Below, piece by piece: positions 27,134-36,501 of a stretch of DNA of 64,000 nucleotides. The position numbers were made by a program, and so were the translations under genes. Numbering within the stretch: position 1 is the first letter of the stretch; every line of letters begins with the position of its first letter. Under the pieces are notes generated by a model. The model worked only from the letters and a program-made list of their open reading frames with translations, ran no database searches and had not been told where the DNA came from. Source of the stretch: Candidatus Pedobacter colombiensis. GTDB taxonomy: Bacteria > Bacteroidota > Bacteroidia > Sphingobacteriales > Sphingobacteriaceae. The stretch covers positions 3,968,001 through 4,032,000 of the forward strand of contig CP119313.1 in assembly GCA_029202485.1 (NCBI GenBank), in the 5' to 3' direction.

Positions 27134-28477
27134 TTACAATTCTTTAACAGCTGCCTTAAATTGGTTACCACGGTCTTCGTAGTTCTTAAACAAATCAAAA
27201 CTGGCACATGCAGGAGACAACAATACCGTATTTCCTTTTTTAGCCAAATGATAAGCTACCTGAACCGCCTCATGAGCAGAAAATGTATTTACAATAATTT
27301 CTACATCATCTTCAAAAGCCTCATGGATACGTTTGTTATCTTTACCTAAACATACTATGGCTCTAACCTTTTGACGCACCATATCTTTTAGCATATCATA
27401 ATCGTTCCCTTTATCAACTCCACCCATGATTAAGATCACATCAGTACTCACACTTTCCAATGCATACCAGGTAGAGTTCACATTGGTAGCCTTAGAATCG
27501 TTGATATAATCTACCCCGGAAATCTTTGCCACATGCTCTAACCTATGTTCAATATTTTTAAAATCGCCCATACTTTCTCGTATAGAACTATTTCTAATAT
27601 CTAATACCTTAGCTACTATGCCCGATGCCATAGAGTTATAAATATTGTGCTTTCCCTGCAGGGCTAATTCTGTAATAGACATGGTTAATGGATCGTTTAG
27701 GTTTATATTGATGTGTATGTTGTCACTTTCAAGGTACGCGCCCTCCTCAATTTTCTTCCTGATTGAAAAAGGATATTTCTTTGAATTCACTTTAGTACTT
27801 TTCAATACTTTTAAAGTTTCATCATCATCAGCACAGTAGATAAAAATGTCACCACTGGTCTGGTTTTGAGTTATCCGCATTTTTGATGCAGCATAATTAC
27901 TCAATTTATAATCATAGCGATCTAAATGATCAGGTGTTATGTTCAATAAGACAGCTATATCAGCTTTAAAATCATGCATATCGTCGAGCATGAAACTGGA
28001 AATTTCCAATACATACCAATCAAAATCAGATGTAGCTACCAGAGCAGCAAAGCTATTCCCAATATTGCCGGCTAGTCCAACATTTAACCCTGCATTCTTT
28101 AAAATATGATAAGTCAACATTGTAGTCGTTGTCTTACCATTGGAACCTGTAATACAAATTGTTTTTGCATTGGTATAGCGCTTGGCAAATTCAATTTCAG
28201 ATATTACCGGGATCTTCTTCGCTTTAATTTCTTTAATAATACCTGCAGTATGAGGTATTCCCGGACTTTTAATTACCTCAACCGCCTTGAGAATTTCTGC
28301 ATGTGTATGTACGTTCTCTTCAAAAGCAACATTCAACTCCTGCAACTTTTCCTTATACTGAGTAGGAATTGCACCAAAATCAGACAAAAAGACATCAAAT
28401 CCTTTCTTCTGCGCAAGCATTGCTGCCCCTACACCACTTTCACCACCACCTAAAATTACGATCCTTTGCTTTTCCAT
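27134..28477 (-). CDS. murD: UDP-N-acetylmuramoyl-L-alanine--D-glutamate ligase
   Basis: 447-residue Mur ligase adding D-glutamate. It has an N-terminal UDP-binding domain (IVILGGGESGVGAAML), the ATP P-loop GSNGKTTTTMLTYH (about 110-123), and the C-terminal motif NDSKATNVNSTWYAL. The ATG at 28477 is chosen because it overlaps the mraY stop by one base (TAATG) and starts exactly at the Rossmann strand; an ATG 57 bases upstream would add an atypical His-rich leader inside mraY. Confidence 0.96.
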   Translation of the reverse strand: MEKQRIVILGGGESGVGAAMLAQKKGFDVFLSDFGAIPTQYKEKLQELNVAFEENVHTHAEILKAVEVIKSPGIPHTAGIIKEIKAKKIPVISEIEFAKRYTNAKTICITGSNGKTTTTMLTYHILKNAGLNVGLAGNIGNSFAALVATSDFDWYVLEISSFMLDDMHDFKADIAVLLNITPDHLDRYDYKLSNYAASKMRITQNQTSGDIFIYCADDDETLKVLKSTKVNSKKYPFSIRKKIEEGAYLESDNIHININLNDPLTMSITELALQGKHNIYNSMASGIVAKVLDIRNSSIRESMGDFKNIEHRLEHVAKISGVDYINDSKATNVNSTWYALESVSTDVILIMGGVDKGNDYDMLKDMVRQKVRAIVCLGKDNKRIHEAFEDDVEIIVNTFSAHEAVQVAYHLAKKGNTVLLSPACASFDLFKNYEDRGNQFKAAVKEL

Positions 28478-29727
28478 TATCTTAATTTTAAAGTGATGAT
28501 AGTAATGATCGCAAGTAATATGCTGATGATCCAAAACCTGGTTACGATCTTAGCCTCATGGTACCCTTTTTTCTGATAGTGATGATGCAAAGGAGACATT
28601 AGAAAAATCCTCCTACCTTCACCAAACCGTTTCTTGGTATATTTAAAATAAGATACCTGAATCATTACAGATAAAATCTCTATCAGGAAAACTCCACATA
28701 AAACAGGGATCAGCAATTCCTTCCTGATCATAATGGCAAATGCCGCAATGATCCCACCAATAGCCAGGCTTCCTGTATCGCCCATAAAAACCTGGGCCGG
28801 ATAAGAATTGTACCATAAAAATCCTACACAAGCACCAACAAAAGCACCCGCAAAAATCATCAACTCACCCGAATTCGGGATATACATAATATTGAGGTAA
28901 TCAGCTATCACTGTGTTACCAGACACATAAGCCAGTAAACCAAGCGTAATCCCTATAATCGCAGATGTACCCGTTGCCAAACCATCAATCCCGTCGGTAA
29001 TATTTGCACCATTAGAGACTGCTGTAATAATGATGACAGTGATAATAATAAAAACCAATGCCGCATATTTTTCATAACCATCACCTAAAAACTTAAGCAC
29101 TTTGGCATAGTCAAATTCATTGTTCTTATAAAAAGGAACGTTCGTCAAAGTAGATTTCACATCCTGAGTATAATAAAAGCTTTCTCCTTTTTGTCTTAAA
29201 ACCATAGGAGCTGTAGCAACTTTAGAAATACCAGCTTCGTCAACCGTTTGCCTAACCACAATGTTTGGATTATAGTACATGGTACAACCAATAATTAACC
29301 CAAGTCCAACCTGTCCAACAATTTTAAATCTGCCGGCTAATCCTTCTTTATTTTTCTTAAATACCTTAATGTAGTCATCTAAGAAACCTACAGCCCCCAT
29401 CCAGATGGTGGTGATGATCATCAAAATCACATACACATTCGTCAAGTTGGCAAGCAACAAGGTTGGCACTAAAATACCAAGCAAAATCATGATACCACCC
29501 ATCGTTGGCGTACCTTGTTTCTGCATTTGCCCCTCTAATCCCAGATTCCTTACGGTCTCACCAACCTGCATTTTCTGCAAATAATTGATAAGTCTTCTGC
29601 CGTAAACAGTAGTTATGATAAGCGAAATAATAACCGCCAGAGAGGTACGGAAAGTGATGTATTGAAACAATCTCAATCCCGGAAAATCGTAATGTCGACT
29701 CAGATATTCAAATAAATAATATAACAT
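28477..29727 (-). CDS. mraY: Phospho-MurNAc-pentapeptide transferase
   Basis: 416-residue integral membrane enzyme making lipid I from UDP-MurNAc-pentapeptide and undecaprenyl phosphate. About ten membrane segments are seen. Conserved motifs: MGGIMILLGI, the FLDDYIKVFKKN loop (Asp pair near 118-119), NLTDGIDGLATG-like NITDGIDGLATG and the C-terminal LHHHYQKKG. A loop of about 60 residues around 170-230 (VDEAGISKVATAP to FLGDGYEKY) is longer than in E. coli, as usual in Bacteroidota. It overlaps murE and murD by one base each. Confidence 0.96.
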   Translation of the reverse strand: MLYYLFEYLSRHYDFPGLRLFQYITFRTSLAVIISLIITTVYGRRLINYLQKMQVGETVRNLGLEGQMQKQGTPTMGGIMILLGILVPTLLLANLTNVYVILMIITTIWMGAVGFLDDYIKVFKKNKEGLAGRFKIVGQVGLGLIIGCTMYYNPNIVVRQTVDEAGISKVATAPMVLRQKGESFYYTQDVKSTLTNVPFYKNNEFDYAKVLKFLGDGYEKYAALVFIIITVIIITAVSNGANITDGIDGLATGTSAIIGITLGLLAYVSGNTVIADYLNIMYIPNSGELMIFAGAFVGACVGFLWYNSYPAQVFMGDTGSLAIGGIIAAFAIMIRKELLIPVLCGVFLIEILSVMIQVSYFKYTKKRFGEGRRIFLMSPLHHHYQKKGYHEAKIVTRFWIISILLAIITIITLKLR

Positions 29728-31181
29728 TAGCTGATCAAGTTTAATTGTTCCATTAACACTTCTTTATCATCAAAATGATACCTAACCCCATTTATCTCCT
29801 GGTACTTCTCATGTCCTTTACCTGCAAGCAAAATAATATCCCCAGGCTTTGCCAAATGACAAGCGGTTTTAATTGCTTCTCTTCTATCTACTATACTCAA
29901 AGTTTTGCGCCTATTTGTTGGAGAAACCCCCTTTTCCATCTCCTCTACTATCGTTTGCGGGTTTTCAGTCCTTGGGTTGTCCGAAGTCAGAATTACCTTA
30001 TCACTCCAATCACAAGCCACCTGAGCCATAATCGGACGTTTGGTTTTATCCCTATCGCCTCCACAACCTATTATAGTAATCACCTGCTCCGTTCCCTTTC
30101 TAATATCATGTATTGTACTCAATACATTCTGAACGGCATCGGGTGTATGTGCATAATCCACAATTCCAATAATCCCTCTGGAGATCATATAATCAAACCT
30201 ACCCTCAGCCCCAGTTAAATTAGTTAAGGTAGTTAATACCGTCAGTTGATCCTGATCAAGCAACATTGCAGTACCATAAACCGCCAGTAAATTATAGGCG
30301 TTAAATGATCCAACCAGCTTAAAGAAAACATCAGCATGATCAATATTCAGATGCAAACCATTAAAACTATTTTCAATAATATTTGCTTTAAAATCAGCAA
30401 GCTGCTTTAATGCATAAGTCTTTTTTACAGCCTTAGTGTTCTGCAACATAACCATCCCATTCTTATCATCAAGATTGGTTAAAGCAAAAGCAGAAGCCGG
30501 CAACACATCAAAAAAAGCTTTTTTCGCTTTGATATAATTATCAAACGTTTTATGAAAATCAAGGTGGTCATGCGTAATATTCGAAAACACACCACCGGCA
30601 AAACTTAAGCCTTCTATTCTATGTTGAACAACAGCATGAGAACTCACTTCCATAAAGCAATAATCACAACCCGCATTAACCATATCCTGCAAAAGCATAT
30701 TTAATGCAATAGGATTTGGAGTCGTATGAGTTGCCGGAATAACCCGCTCATTAATGTGATTATCAACAGTTGAAATCAGGCCAACTTTATAGCCCAGCTC
30801 ACGAAACAATTTAAACAATAACGTTGCAATGGTTGTCTTGCCATTGGTACCTGTAATACCAACTAGTTGTAGTTTCGCCGATGGGTTGCCATAAAAATTA
30901 GCAGCCATTTTACCAAGCGCCACCGAACTGTTGGCCACCTGAATGTAAGTTACATCAGCAATCTTTTCCTCCGGCATATCTTCACAAACCACCACTGAAA
31001 CACCTGCACTGACTACATTACGAATGTAAGCATGTCCATCAGACAAAGTACCTTTGATTGCAAAAAACACATCATCTTTAGTCACCTGACGAGAATCAAA
31101 TACCAAAGCACTCACCTCCCTGTTGGTCTGCCCAACCAGGTTAGTTATTGTTATTCCATATAAAATTTCCTGCAGCTGCAT
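29727..31181 (-). CDS. murE: UDP-MurNAc-tripeptide synthetase, diaminopimelate-adding type
   Basis: 484-residue Mur ligase adding the third stem residue. The ATP P-loop is GTNGKTTIAT (111-120), the DHLDFH motif lies near 205, and DNPRTENP starts at Asp401. DNPR is the signature of meso-diaminopimelate rather than lysine selection, which agrees with dapA in the same window. One base separates it from ftsI; the stop overlaps the mraY ATG. Confidence 0.96.
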   Translation of the reverse strand: MQLQEILYGITITNLVGQTNREVSALVFDSRQVTKDDVFFAIKGTLSDGHAYIRNVVSAGVSVVVCEDMPEEKIADVTYIQVANSSVALGKMAANFYGNPSAKLQLVGITGTNGKTTIATLLFKLFRELGYKVGLISTVDNHINERVIPATHTTPNPIALNMLLQDMVNAGCDYCFMEVSSHAVVQHRIEGLSFAGGVFSNITHDHLDFHKTFDNYIKAKKAFFDVLPASAFALTNLDDKNGMVMLQNTKAVKKTYALKQLADFKANIIENSFNGLHLNIDHADVFFKLVGSFNAYNLLAVYGTAMLLDQDQLTVLTTLTNLTGAEGRFDYMISRGIIGIVDYAHTPDAVQNVLSTIHDIRKGTEQVITIIGCGGDRDKTKRPIMAQVACDWSDKVILTSDNPRTENPQTIVEEMEKGVSPTNRRKTLSIVDRREAIKTACHLAKPGDIILLAGKGHEKYQEINGVRYHFDDKEVLMEQLNLIS

Positions 31182-31182
31182 C

Positions 31183-33285
31183 TTATTGTAAATCTATTTG
31201 TACTGATAAACCTTTTCCTATTTTACTCCCCGCAGCGATAGATTGATTCACAACCTTTCCACTGCCTTTCACTCTGGCCTTTAAGCCCGCATTCCCTAAA
31301 AGATATAAAGCATCTTTTAAACCCATCCCATTCACATCAGGCATCACTCCTTTTATCAAGTTATATTCTTCGTAAACAACACCATTACTGGTATCAACAC
31401 TATTAAAATAATCCGATTTAGCAGCATACAGGGCTTTAACACCTAAAGCATTATATACTCTTTTAACCGCCTTACTCTGACCAGATTTAGCTTCCGGACT
31501 AATGGTATTGCCAACTAAGTGCTCAGAAATTGTATTGTACATTTCCATATCACTTGCATAAATACGGTCAGCAATTTCTTTAAATACCGGACCAGCAACC
31601 GTTGCACCGTAATAACCATTCTTAGGTCCGTTGATAGATACTATAATAGAATACTTTGGTTTATCGGCTGGAAAATATCCACAAAACGAAGCCTGGTAAC
31701 TGCGATTATTTTTATACCCCTTACTTCCGTCAGCCACCTGAGCTGTACCTGTTTTTCCTGCAACCCTATACAATGGAGACCCCATCAACTTACCAGTCCC
31801 CTTAGTCACAACAGACTCCAGCATTGCCTGCAACTTTTTAAGTGTTTTTTCTGAACATATACGATCAGAAATCACCCTTGCATGGAACTGCTCTATCGGA
31901 TTACCCAAACGCCTGATCTCTTTCACAAAAATTGGCGCGATATACTTTCCATCATTAGCAACTGCATTGTAAAATGTCAGCATTTGCAATGGCGTAATCT
32001 GCATTTCGTAACCATAAGCCATTTGCGGCAAGGTCATATTCTTGTTCCAACTTTTAGACTTTGGATTCTTTATCACCGGCGTAGTTTCACCCGGAATCTG
32101 CAATCCCAACCGCTCATTCATATGTATATCATACAAATGATCCGTAAACTGAGACGGATTATCCTGATAGTGCATATTTACCAACTTAGCAACCGCCGTA
32201 TTAGCCGATTGCTCAAAAGCCTTCATTACCGTAACTGTACCTATTCCACCGTGAGAATCTTTAATTGTATGTCCAGGTATCTTGTAAGTACCATCACCTG
32301 TAGATACCAGAGTATTTGTATCTACTTTTTTATCTTCAAGCAAGGCCATATATGAGGCCAACTTAAAAGTAGAACCAGGATCCTGACTACCACCAATGGC
32401 ATAATTAAATTTCTCTTCATAAACACCCTCACTTACCCGAGTATAATTGGCAACAGCCCTCACCTCTCCGGTATTTACTTCCATCAAAATAACAGTACCA
32501 TGATCAGCATCACTTATTTTCAATTGTTTCTCCAGTGCAGTTTGCACAAGATCCTGCATATTGATATCAATCGTAGATATAATATCAGCTCCTTCTTTTG
32601 GTGCTACCTCAGCTTCATCATTAACCGGCATCCAAACCCCACCAGAAATACGCTGTACTAGCCGCTTACCACTTTCACCATTAATATAGTTCCCATATGC
32701 CCCCTCTAAACCAACACCATTTGCCACATTCTCATTCTTATAGCCAATAGTTCTGGCAGCTAAAAACTTAAACGGCCTTATTCTTTTATTTTGTTGAACA
32801 GCAATCAAACCACCTTTGTATTTCCCGATATTAAACAAAGGGAAAGTTCTAATGGTTTTCAACTCCTGATACCCAACCTTACGCTTAATCAGCAAATAAC
32901 GCACACTATCCCTACGGGCAGCACGCAGATAACGCGAGTATTCTTTAGGTGACTTATCATTAAAAAACTCCGACAACTTAAATGCTAATGAATCAACTTT
33001 TTCATTAAAAATATCATTATCCTGAATCCCACCGGCAAACAAATCCATTCTCAGTTCATATTCAGGAATTGAAGTCGCCAGCAAACTACCATCTACAGAA
33101 TAAATATTACCCCTTGCGGCTTCAATATTGATATACTTTGTAGAGAGACTGTCGGCCATGGCACGCCATTTATGTCCCTCCACAAACTGTACATCGCATA
33201 GTCTGACCAATACCGCCACGGCAAGCAGTACAATCAGTCCGAAGGACAGATAAACACGCAATAATATGTTATCTCTAATATTCAT
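31183..33285 (-). CDS. ftsI: Septal peptidoglycan transpeptidase FtsI/PBP3 with PASTA domain
   Basis: 700-residue class B penicillin-binding protein that cross-links septal peptidoglycan with FtsW. One N-terminal membrane segment (about 9-28), a pedestal domain with RGNIYSVDGSLLA, then the transpeptidase domain with SxxK as STFK (305-308), SxN as SAN (360-362) and KTG at 511-513. A single C-terminal PASTA domain (about 640-700, VMPDVNGMGLKDALYLL) is absent from the E. coli enzyme but common in Bacteroidota and Gram-positives. It overlaps ftsL by 11 bp. Confidence 0.96.
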   Translation of the reverse strand: MNIRDNILLRVYLSFGLIVLLAVAVLVRLCDVQFVEGHKWRAMADSLSTKYINIEAARGNIYSVDGSLLATSIPEYELRMDLFAGGIQDNDIFNEKVDSLAFKLSEFFNDKSPKEYSRYLRAARRDSVRYLLIKRKVGYQELKTIRTFPLFNIGKYKGGLIAVQQNKRIRPFKFLAARTIGYKNENVANGVGLEGAYGNYINGESGKRLVQRISGGVWMPVNDEAEVAPKEGADIISTIDINMQDLVQTALEKQLKISDADHGTVILMEVNTGEVRAVANYTRVSEGVYEEKFNYAIGGSQDPGSTFKLASYMALLEDKKVDTNTLVSTGDGTYKIPGHTIKDSHGGIGTVTVMKAFEQSANTAVAKLVNMHYQDNPSQFTDHLYDIHMNERLGLQIPGETTPVIKNPKSKSWNKNMTLPQMAYGYEMQITPLQMLTFYNAVANDGKYIAPIFVKEIRRLGNPIEQFHARVISDRICSEKTLKKLQAMLESVVTKGTGKLMGSPLYRVAGKTGTAQVADGSKGYKNNRSYQASFCGYFPADKPKYSIIVSINGPKNGYYGATVAGPVFKEIADRIYASDMEMYNTISEHLVGNTISPEAKSGQSKAVKRVYNALGVKALYAAKSDYFNSVDTSNGVVYEEYNLIKGVMPDVNGMGLKDALYLLGNAGLKARVKGSGKVVNQSIAAGSKIGKGLSVQIDLQ

Positions 33286-33697
33286 TACTGTTTATTACAA
33301 TTTTTTTAGGCGGCTCAGTTAGTTCTTTAATTCCTAACGTATCTACTTTTTTAGCCACTTCCGTCAGTTTACTCTTAAACATCAGATCAGCTTTAAGCGA
33401 CTTATATTCCCAACTCAGCTCTTTTACTTCTTTATTTAATTTATCAATACTCCTGATATTCTTAACAGCCATATGGCTATTGGCTATGTAAAGCATACAT
33501 AAAACCGAAAGAAATATCAAAAACGGCAACATCTCCGTTGCAGCTTCTTTACTTACCACCCCCTCAGTGAATAACTTTTTAAAAAAAGTGTTACTACTTT
33601 CAGGCTCTTTTCGTTTAGGTTTAGATTTAACCTTAACATCAATCTCTTCTTCTAATTCCGGCTCTTCATCAAGATGTTCCCTAAACCGATTACTCAT
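33275..33697 (-). CDS. ftsL: FtsL-like divisome protein
   Basis: 140-residue bitopic membrane protein: a charged cytoplasmic N-terminus (about 1-53, rich in Glu and Lys), one membrane segment (about 56-73, LPFLIFLSVLCMLYIAN), then a coiled coil (SIDKLNKEVKELSWEYKSL) and a short tail. Sequence identity between FtsL families is negligible, so the call rests on topology, size and position between rsmH and ftsI, both of which it overlaps (4 and 11 bp). The N-terminal extension is longer than in E. coli FtsL. Confidence 0.8.
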   Translation of the reverse strand: MSNRFREHLDEEPELEEEIDVKVKSKPKRKEPESSNTFFKKLFTEGVVSKEAATEMLPFLIFLSVLCMLYIANSHMAVKNIRSIDKLNKEVKELSWEYKSLKADLMFKSKLTEVAKKVDTLGIKELTEPPKKIVINSNEY

Positions 33698-34599
33698 ATC
33701 TTCTCCCCCACTCTTAATTTCGCACTTCTCGAACGACTGTTCTGCTGCAACTCAAGTTCATCAGCCACAATCGCTTTTCTGGTTATCACCTTAAAAGGCT
33801 TCTGTTCATTACCAAAAAAATCTTTATCCACCTCACCCCTAAACTTTCCTTTGGCGAGGAAATTTTTAACCGGCCTATCTTCCAACGAATGGTAAGACAT
33901 TACCACCAGACGCCCACCCGGCTTTAGAACATCAGCCGTTTGTAGCAGAAAATCCTCCAGCACTTTCATTTCGGCATTCACCTCAATGCGCAAAGCCTGA
34001 AAAACCTGCGCCATATATTTATGCTCTTTACCCTTAGGAATATGAGCAGCAGCAATCGCTTTAAAATCAGCCAACGTTAAAACCGGACGATCAACACGCC
34101 CCGTAACAATAACCCGAGCTAAAGATTTTGCATTTTTAACCTCACCGTAAATACCAAAAATTTTATGCAACTGATCTTCAGTATACGTATTCAAAACATC
34201 CGCAGCAGTTAACTTACCTTGCTTATCCATACGCATATCTAACGCCGCATCAAACCGCGTAGAAAAACCTCTTTCAGGCTCATTAAACTGATGCGAAGAA
34301 ACCCCCAAATCAGCCAAAATACCATCCACAGTTTTATAACCCAGCAAACGAAGGTTATTTTTAAGAAAAGCAAAATTTTGATCAACAAAATGAAAACGGG
34401 GATCATCGATCTTATTTCTTTGCGCATCAGGATCCTGATCAAACGCAATCAAAACACCGTCTTTACCTAATTTTTTAAGGATCTCACGCGAGTGTCCACC
34501 GCCACCAAAAGTCACATCCACATACACTCCATCCGGCTTAATATTTAAGCCATCCATACACTCCTTTAACAAAACAGGAACATGATAATTATTTTCCAT
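33694..34599 (-). CDS. rsmH: 16S rRNA (cytosine(1402)-N(4))-methyltransferase
   Basis: 301-residue S-adenosylmethionine-dependent enzyme methylating C1402 of 16S rRNA in the decoding centre. The SAM-binding motif is VDVTFGGGGHSREIL (about 27-41). Further family motifs are ADLGVSSHQFNEPERGFS (about 95-112) and VMSYHSLEDRPVKNF near the end. It overlaps mraZ by 11 bp and ftsL by 4 bp. Confidence 0.96.
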   Translation of the reverse strand: MENNYHVPVLLKECMDGLNIKPDGVYVDVTFGGGGHSREILKKLGKDGVLIAFDQDPDAQRNKIDDPRFHFVDQNFAFLKNNLRLLGYKTVDGILADLGVSSHQFNEPERGFSTRFDAALDMRMDKQGKLTAADVLNTYTEDQLHKIFGIYGEVKNAKSLARVIVTGRVDRPVLTLADFKAIAAAHIPKGKEHKYMAQVFQALRIEVNAEMKVLEDFLLQTADVLKPGGRLVVMSYHSLEDRPVKNFLAKGKFRGEVDKDFFGNEQKPFKVITRKAIVADELELQQNSRSRSAKLRVGEKI

Positions 34600-35062
34600 C
34601 TTCCCCCCTGTTTTTATTTCCCATCACTTCCTGAGCAAGAAAAGCAAAATTCTCAGGCTCTTCATCAAACAAAGCCTCATAAGCCTTTTTAGACCAAACT
34701 TCCACCTTATCAAACTGACAAGCCAAAACGAGGTCATCACTAATTTCAATGCCCACCGACTCCAATAAAGACTTAGGCAAATTCACTCTTCCGGCAGCAT
34801 CCAACGTCAAAGACGTCGCGCCGCGCGTGAAATAACGAATAAATGCTCTGGTTTTTGGTTCGTACTGGTTCAACTTACTCATCTCTTCCACCATGCTTTC
34901 CCACACTTTCTTGGGATAAATCACCAAGTGCTTCTCGAAGCCACGGTTAATCACAAGCCCCTCATCCTCAACATTAGGCAATTGTTTTTTCAGATTCGAA
35001 GGGACCATCAAGCGGCCTTTCGCATCCAATTTACAATCAAACTCTCCTAATAGTTGTACCAT
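34589..35062 (-). CDS. mraZ: Transcriptional regulator MraZ
   Basis: 157-residue AbrB-like DNA-binding protein and first gene of the dcw cluster. Two tandem MraZ/SpoVT-type domains are seen: LLGEFDCKLDAKGRLMVPSN (about 4-23) and TLDAAGRVNLPKSLLE (about 80-95). In other bacteria MraZ binds short direct repeats in front of its own operon, repressing it (E. coli) or activating it (Mycoplasma). A three-copy 10-bp repeat 41-69 bases upstream of this start is the obvious candidate operator. Confidence 0.96.
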   Translation of the reverse strand: MVQLLGEFDCKLDAKGRLMVPSNLKKQLPNVEDEGLVINRGFEKHLVIYPKKVWESMVEEMSKLNQYEPKTRAFIRYFTRGATSLTLDAAGRVNLPKSLLESVGIEISDDLVLACQFDKVEVWSKKAYEALFDEEPENFAFLAQEVMGNKNRGEDGK

Positions 35063-35102
35063 TTCTATATGTGCACTTTTTATGTAGTGTAAAAATAGAT
35101 AT

Positions 35103-35131
35103 TTCTACCACTTTTTACCACATTCTACCAC
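35103..35131 (-). promoter_or_regulatory. Probable MraZ operator: three GTGGTAnAA repeats at 10-bp spacing
   Basis: On the minus strand GTGGTAGAA, GTGGTAAAA and GTGGTAGAA occur at 35131-35123, 35121-35113 and 35111-35103, exactly one helical turn apart. Known MraZ sites are three or more short G-rich direct repeats (TGGGN in E. coli, AAAGTGK in Mycoplasma) at a constant ~10-bp period. A weak promoter-like pair (TTG, 16 bases, TAATTTTT at 35133-35159) lies directly upstream, which would place the repeats at the transcription start. Confidence 0.65.
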
Positions 35132-35213
35132 AAAAAATTATCAACATATTTCATACCAATATTTTTCTGCGTTTAAACTATCAAAAACGCAGAAAACATG
35201 GTGGTAAACAAAA

Positions 35214-35243
35214 ACAGGCGTTTCGTAAAAACGAAACGCCTGT
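35214..35243 (-). terminator. Intrinsic terminator of the gap-pgk unit
   Basis: Perfect 13-bp arms (ACAGGCGTTTCGT and complement) around AAAA, followed on the minus strand by TTTTG. It sits 20 bases after the pgk stop. A second hairpin (CTGCGTTT / AAACGCAG, 35167-35192) lies between it and the mraZ promoter region and has no T-tract. Confidence 0.85.
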
Positions 35244-35263
35244 CCTAAAATTAAGTCTTATGA

Positions 35264-36457
35264 TTAATCATTAATCGCCTTAACACCAGGCAATTCCTTT
35301 CCTTCCATATATTCAAGTAATGCACCGCCTCCGGTAGATACATAGCTTACTTTATCTTCTAAACCGAATTTAGCAATAGCCGCAGCCGAGTCCCCCCCGC
35401 CTATTAAGGAGAAAGCACCATTTTTCTGTGTTGCAGCCACCACAGCATCCGCAACAGCACGTGTACCCTGCTCAAAATTAGCCATTTCAAATACACCCAT
35501 TGGCCCATTCCACAATAACGTCTTAGAGTTAGCAATCACCTCAGAAAACAAAGCAACTGTCTTTGGACCAATATCCAATCCCATCCAGTCTGCAGGAATC
35601 CGTCCGGTATCCACCGTTCCCTTATTCGCTTCATTATCAAACTTATCAGCAATAACCGTATCTAATGGCAAATATAAATTAACACCTTTTGCCTTAGCCT
35701 TCTCCATCAATTCTAAACACAAAGCCATTCTATCAGCTTCCAACAATGAAGTACCGATTTCACCACCTTGCGCCTTTGCAAAAGTATACGCCATACCACC
35801 ACCAATAATCAAGTTATCTACCTTATTCAGCAAACTCTCAATCAGTAAAATTTTATCCGACACTTTCGCACCACCCATAATTGCAGTAAAAGGTTTATCA
35901 GCACCGTCATTTACCTTTTCAGCGTTCTTCAATTCTTCTGCCATCAAATAACCGAAGTATTTATCATTCGGAAAAAATTCAGCAACAATCGCCGTCGAAG
36001 CATGCGCACGGTGTGCTGTTCCGAAAGCATCATTTACATATACATCCCCTAACTTTGCTAATTTCTCTGCAAAGTCACGGTCACCTTTCTCTTCTTCTTT
36101 ATGAAAACGTAAATTCTCCAAAAGCAACACCTCACCTGGTACTAAATTCTTTGCTTTTTCTACTGCATCAGTGCCTATACAATCATTAGCAAACTTCACC
36201 TGCAAATCAAGCATTCTCGAAAGATCACCTAAAATATGCTTTAAAGAATATTTATCATCTGGCCCACCTTTAGGTCTACCCAAATGAGACATCAAAATTA
36301 CCGCACCACCATCATTCAATATTTTCTGAATAGTTGGCAACGCAGCACGCATCCTTTTATCATCCGTAATATTAAAATCACTATCTAAAGGGACATTAAA
36401 ATCTACTCTAACTAAAGCCTTCTTATCATTAAAATTGCATTGATCGATTGTTTTCAT
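35264..36457 (-). CDS. pgk: Phosphoglycerate kinase
   Basis: 397-residue glycolytic enzyme interconverting 1,3-bisphosphoglycerate and 3-phosphoglycerate with ATP formation. N-terminal signature KALVRVDFNVPLD (about 13-25), substrate histidine/arginine region MSHLGRPKG (about 57-65), hinge and nucleotide-binding GGAKVSDK and SLIGGGDSAAA in the C-domain. Length is normal. It is 44 bp after the GNAT gene and co-directional with gap, so the three probably share a transcript. Confidence 0.97.
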   Translation of the reverse strand: MKTIDQCNFNDKKALVRVDFNVPLDSDFNITDDKRMRAALPTIQKILNDGGAVILMSHLGRPKGGPDDKYSLKHILGDLSRMLDLQVKFANDCIGTDAVEKAKNLVPGEVLLLENLRFHKEEEKGDRDFAEKLAKLGDVYVNDAFGTAHRAHASTAIVAEFFPNDKYFGYLMAEELKNAEKVNDGADKPFTAIMGGAKVSDKILLIESLLNKVDNLIIGGGMAYTFAKAQGGEIGTSLLEADRMALCLELMEKAKAKGVNLYLPLDTVIADKFDNEANKGTVDTGRIPADWMGLDIGPKTVALFSEVIANSKTLLWNGPMGVFEMANFEQGTRAVADAVVAATQKNGAFSLIGGGDSAAAIAKFGLEDKVSYVSTGGGALLEYMEGKELPGVKAIND

Positions 36458-36501
36458 CTTAATTGTTTTGTTTTCTATTATGGTTTGGTTGTACGTTTAT
36501 T

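Noticed and set aside
35167..35192. Hairpin CTGCGTTT / AAACGCAG near mraZ considered as a terminator
   Set aside because: No T-tract on either strand and a 10-base loop; the stronger stem at 35214-35243 already terminates pgk.
35071..35274. 67-codon plus-strand frame across the mraZ upstream region
   Set aside because: It runs through the operator repeats and the pgk terminator and overlaps the pgk end; composition is not protein-like.
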